Assembly: GCA_039812845.1 (NCBI GenBank) | Contig: JBDIBK010000105.1 | Span: forward strand, 1 to 14,318 | Origin: JACTMJ01 sp039812845 | GTDB lineage: Bacteria > Acidobacteriota > Terriglobia > Bryobacterales > Bryobacteraceae | Reading direction: 5' to 3' | DNA: 14,318 nucleotides | Part shown: in pieces, positions 13,062 through 14,318 of the stretch | Numbering within the stretch: the first letter of the stretch is position 1 | Layout of the letters: the number at the start of each line of letters is the position of its first letter | Notes under the pieces: generated by a model | Seen by the model: only the letters and a program-made list of their open reading frames with translations | Told to the model about the DNA's origin: nothing | Database searches by the model: none | Made by a program: the position numbers and the translations under genes

Positions 13062-14318
13062 ATGCACAAACTCATCCTGCGTTTCTTATTGGTTACCGTG
13101 ATGCTTCTTTCCGCGCACGCCACCGCCGCCGCTCAGAGCGCCGAGCCCATCCGGCACACGCTTCGCTTTCCCGAGGCGAAGAACCACTACGTTCACGTCG
13201 AGAGCGTTTTCCCCACCGGGGGCGCGGCGGAGATCGAAGTGTTCATGGCGGTCTGGACGCCGGGCTCTTACCTCGTGCGTGAATACGCGCGCAATGTGGA
13301 CCGTGTGGAGGCTTCCGGCCCGGCCGGCAACGCGCTCACGGCCGCAAAGACCCGCAAGAATCGCTGGCTGGTGAAGACGGGCGGCGCGGCATCCGTGACG
13401 CTGCGTTACCCGGTGTATTGCCGCGAAATGACCGTGCGCACGAACTTCGTGGACGAATCGTTCGCGATGCTGCAAGGGGCCGCCACTTACCTCTCCCTGG
13501 TGGGCCAGAATCAGCGCCCGCATCGCGTGACGGTCGAACTGCCTTCGAACTGGAAGCACAGCGTCTCGGGTCTGCCGACGCCCGCGGGAGCCGGGGAGAA
13601 TACGTATCTGGCCTCCGATTACGACACCCTGGTGGATAGCCCGATTGTCGCGGGCAACCCGGATATCTACGAGTTCGCAGTGCAAGGCAAGAAGCACCAG
13701 ATCGTGAACGCGCCAGCGAGCGATCTTTGGGACGGCCCGAAGAGCGTCGCGGCGGTGCGGAAGATCGTCGAAGAGTTCGCGGCGATGTGGGGGGAACTTC
13801 CTTACGAAAAGTACGTCTTCTTCAACATGCTGGTGGAGGCGGGCGGCGGGCTGGAGCACAAGAACTCCACGGTGTTGATGACGAGCGCGCTGGCATCTCG
13901 CGGCGACGACGCGTTCTACGGTGATCCGAATGCGAAGCCGCCCCAGAGCGGATGGCTCTCGCTTGTGAGCCACGAATATTTCCACGTCTGGAACGTCAAA
14001 CGGCTGCGCCCGCGAGAGCTGGGCCCGTTTGATTATGAGGGCGAGAATTACACCGAGAGTTTGTGGGTGGCCGAGGGGATTACCTCTTACTATGCCGATC
14101 TCGCGCTGGCGCGGGCGGGGTTGATTGACCGCGACAACTACCTGGGGCGGCTCTCGGGCGCGATCGCCGAGTTGCAGACGCAGCCGGGACGCCTTGTGCA
14201 ATCTGTTGCAGACTCCTCCTACGATGCCTGGATCAAAGCCTACCGGCCCGACGAGAATTCGCCAAATTCCGGCATCAGCTACTACACCAAAGGCAATGTC
14301 ATGGGCTTTCTGCTGGAT
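13062..14318 (+). CDS. Secreted M61 family peptidase (glycyl aminopeptidase type), 3' end cut by window
   Basis: The first 419 residues are visible, and no stop occurs before the window edge. A signal peptide is clear: MHKLILRF, a hydrophobic core VTVMLL, and small residues ATAAAQ for cleavage near residue 23. It should act in the periplasm or outside the cell. The N-terminal beta domain has the family block VWTPGSYLVREYARNV. Then come GGGLEHKNST (261-270) and the zinc site HEYFH (H304, E305, H308) with the third ligand E338 in WVAEGIT, making it a gluzincin metallopeptidase. M61 enzymes remove N-terminal glycine or alanine, or act as endopeptidases; a C-terminal PDZ domain usually follows and would lie beyond the window. 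ATG 13062 is the first start giving a signal peptide; no ribosome site is seen. It is separate from the rib operon by 83 bases. Confidence 0.95.
   Translation, partial: MHKLILRFLLVTVMLLSAHATAAAQSAEPIRHTLRFPEAKNHYVHVESVFPTGGAAEIEVFMAVWTPGSYLVREYARNVDRVEASGPAGNALTAAKTRKNRWLVKTGGAASVTLRYPVYCREMTVRTNFVDESFAMLQGAATYLSLVGQNQRPHRVTVELPSNWKHSVSGLPTPAGAGENTYLASDYDTLVDSPIVAGNPDIYEFAVQGKKHQIVNAPASDLWDGPKSVAAVRKIVEEFAAMWGELPYEKYVFFNMLVEAGGGLEHKNSTVLMTSALASRGDDAFYGDPNAKPPQSGWLSLVSHEYFHVWNVKRLRPRELGPFDYEGENYTESLWVAEGITSYYADLALARAGLIDRDNYLGRLSGAIAELQTQPGRLVQSVADSSYDAWIKAYRPDENSPNSGISYYTKGNVMGFLLD

Noticed and set aside
13086..14201. A 371-codon minus-strand frame opposite the M61 gene
   Set aside because: The plus strand carries an intact signal peptide and zinc site, while this frame is Arg/His-rich and motif-free.

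Overview
The window is a chromosomal segment of a high-GC bacterium and looks like housekeeping DNA, not an accessory island. I see no rRNA, tRNA, CRISPR array, insertion sequence or phage gene. Several traits suggest a member of the Acidobacteria, perhaps the Solibacter/Bryobacter group: a membrane Ser/Thr kinase with C-terminal PEGA domains, a PTPS-related GT-C-like membrane protein, a secreted M61 peptidase, and TACAAT -10 boxes sitting almost on top of start codons. This assignment is inference from gene content; I could not search a database.

Layout from left to right. (1) Bases 43-2950, plus strand, form a proteostasis unit: a possible 19-codon leader ORF, a small Hsp20 chaperone and Lon protease, each chained to the next by an ATGA stop/start overlap. 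The unit ends in an 18-bp hairpin. (2) At 2991-5057 lies a polytopic membrane protein of the PTPS-related/YfhO-like type, probably read from its own leaderless promoter. (3) On the minus strand from 7321 to 5092 are citrate synthase (gltA) and a TIM-barrel sugar isomerase/epimerase-like protein, 55 nt apart, converging on the membrane-protein gene. (4) Bases 7322-7687 are non-coding, unusually rich in inverted repeats, and lie upstream of gltA. (5) On the minus strand from 10157 to 7688 are a membrane-anchored PEGA Ser/Thr kinase and a small CoA_binding_2-type protein, almost touching. (6) Divergent from the kinase, on the plus strand from 10253 to 12978, are ftsY, ribD and ribE, closely packed as an apparent operon. 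(7) At 13062 starts an M61 glycyl-aminopeptidase-type protein with a signal peptide; it runs off the right edge.

Working together: Hsp20 holds unfolding proteins and Lon degrades them, and the coupled arrangement suggests matched synthesis. FtsY docks ribosomes carrying membrane proteins, while RibD and RibE carry out early and final steps of riboflavin synthesis; their joint operon has no obvious biochemical logic. GltA feeds the TCA cycle. The kinase probably senses through its extracytoplasmic PEGA domains and signals through its cytoplasmic kinase domain.

I found no clearly new multi-gene system. The points most worth a second look are the near-leaderless TACAAT promoters, which also move several start codons; the structured region upstream of gltA; the kinase/CoA-binding pair; and the leader ORF chained to hsp20.
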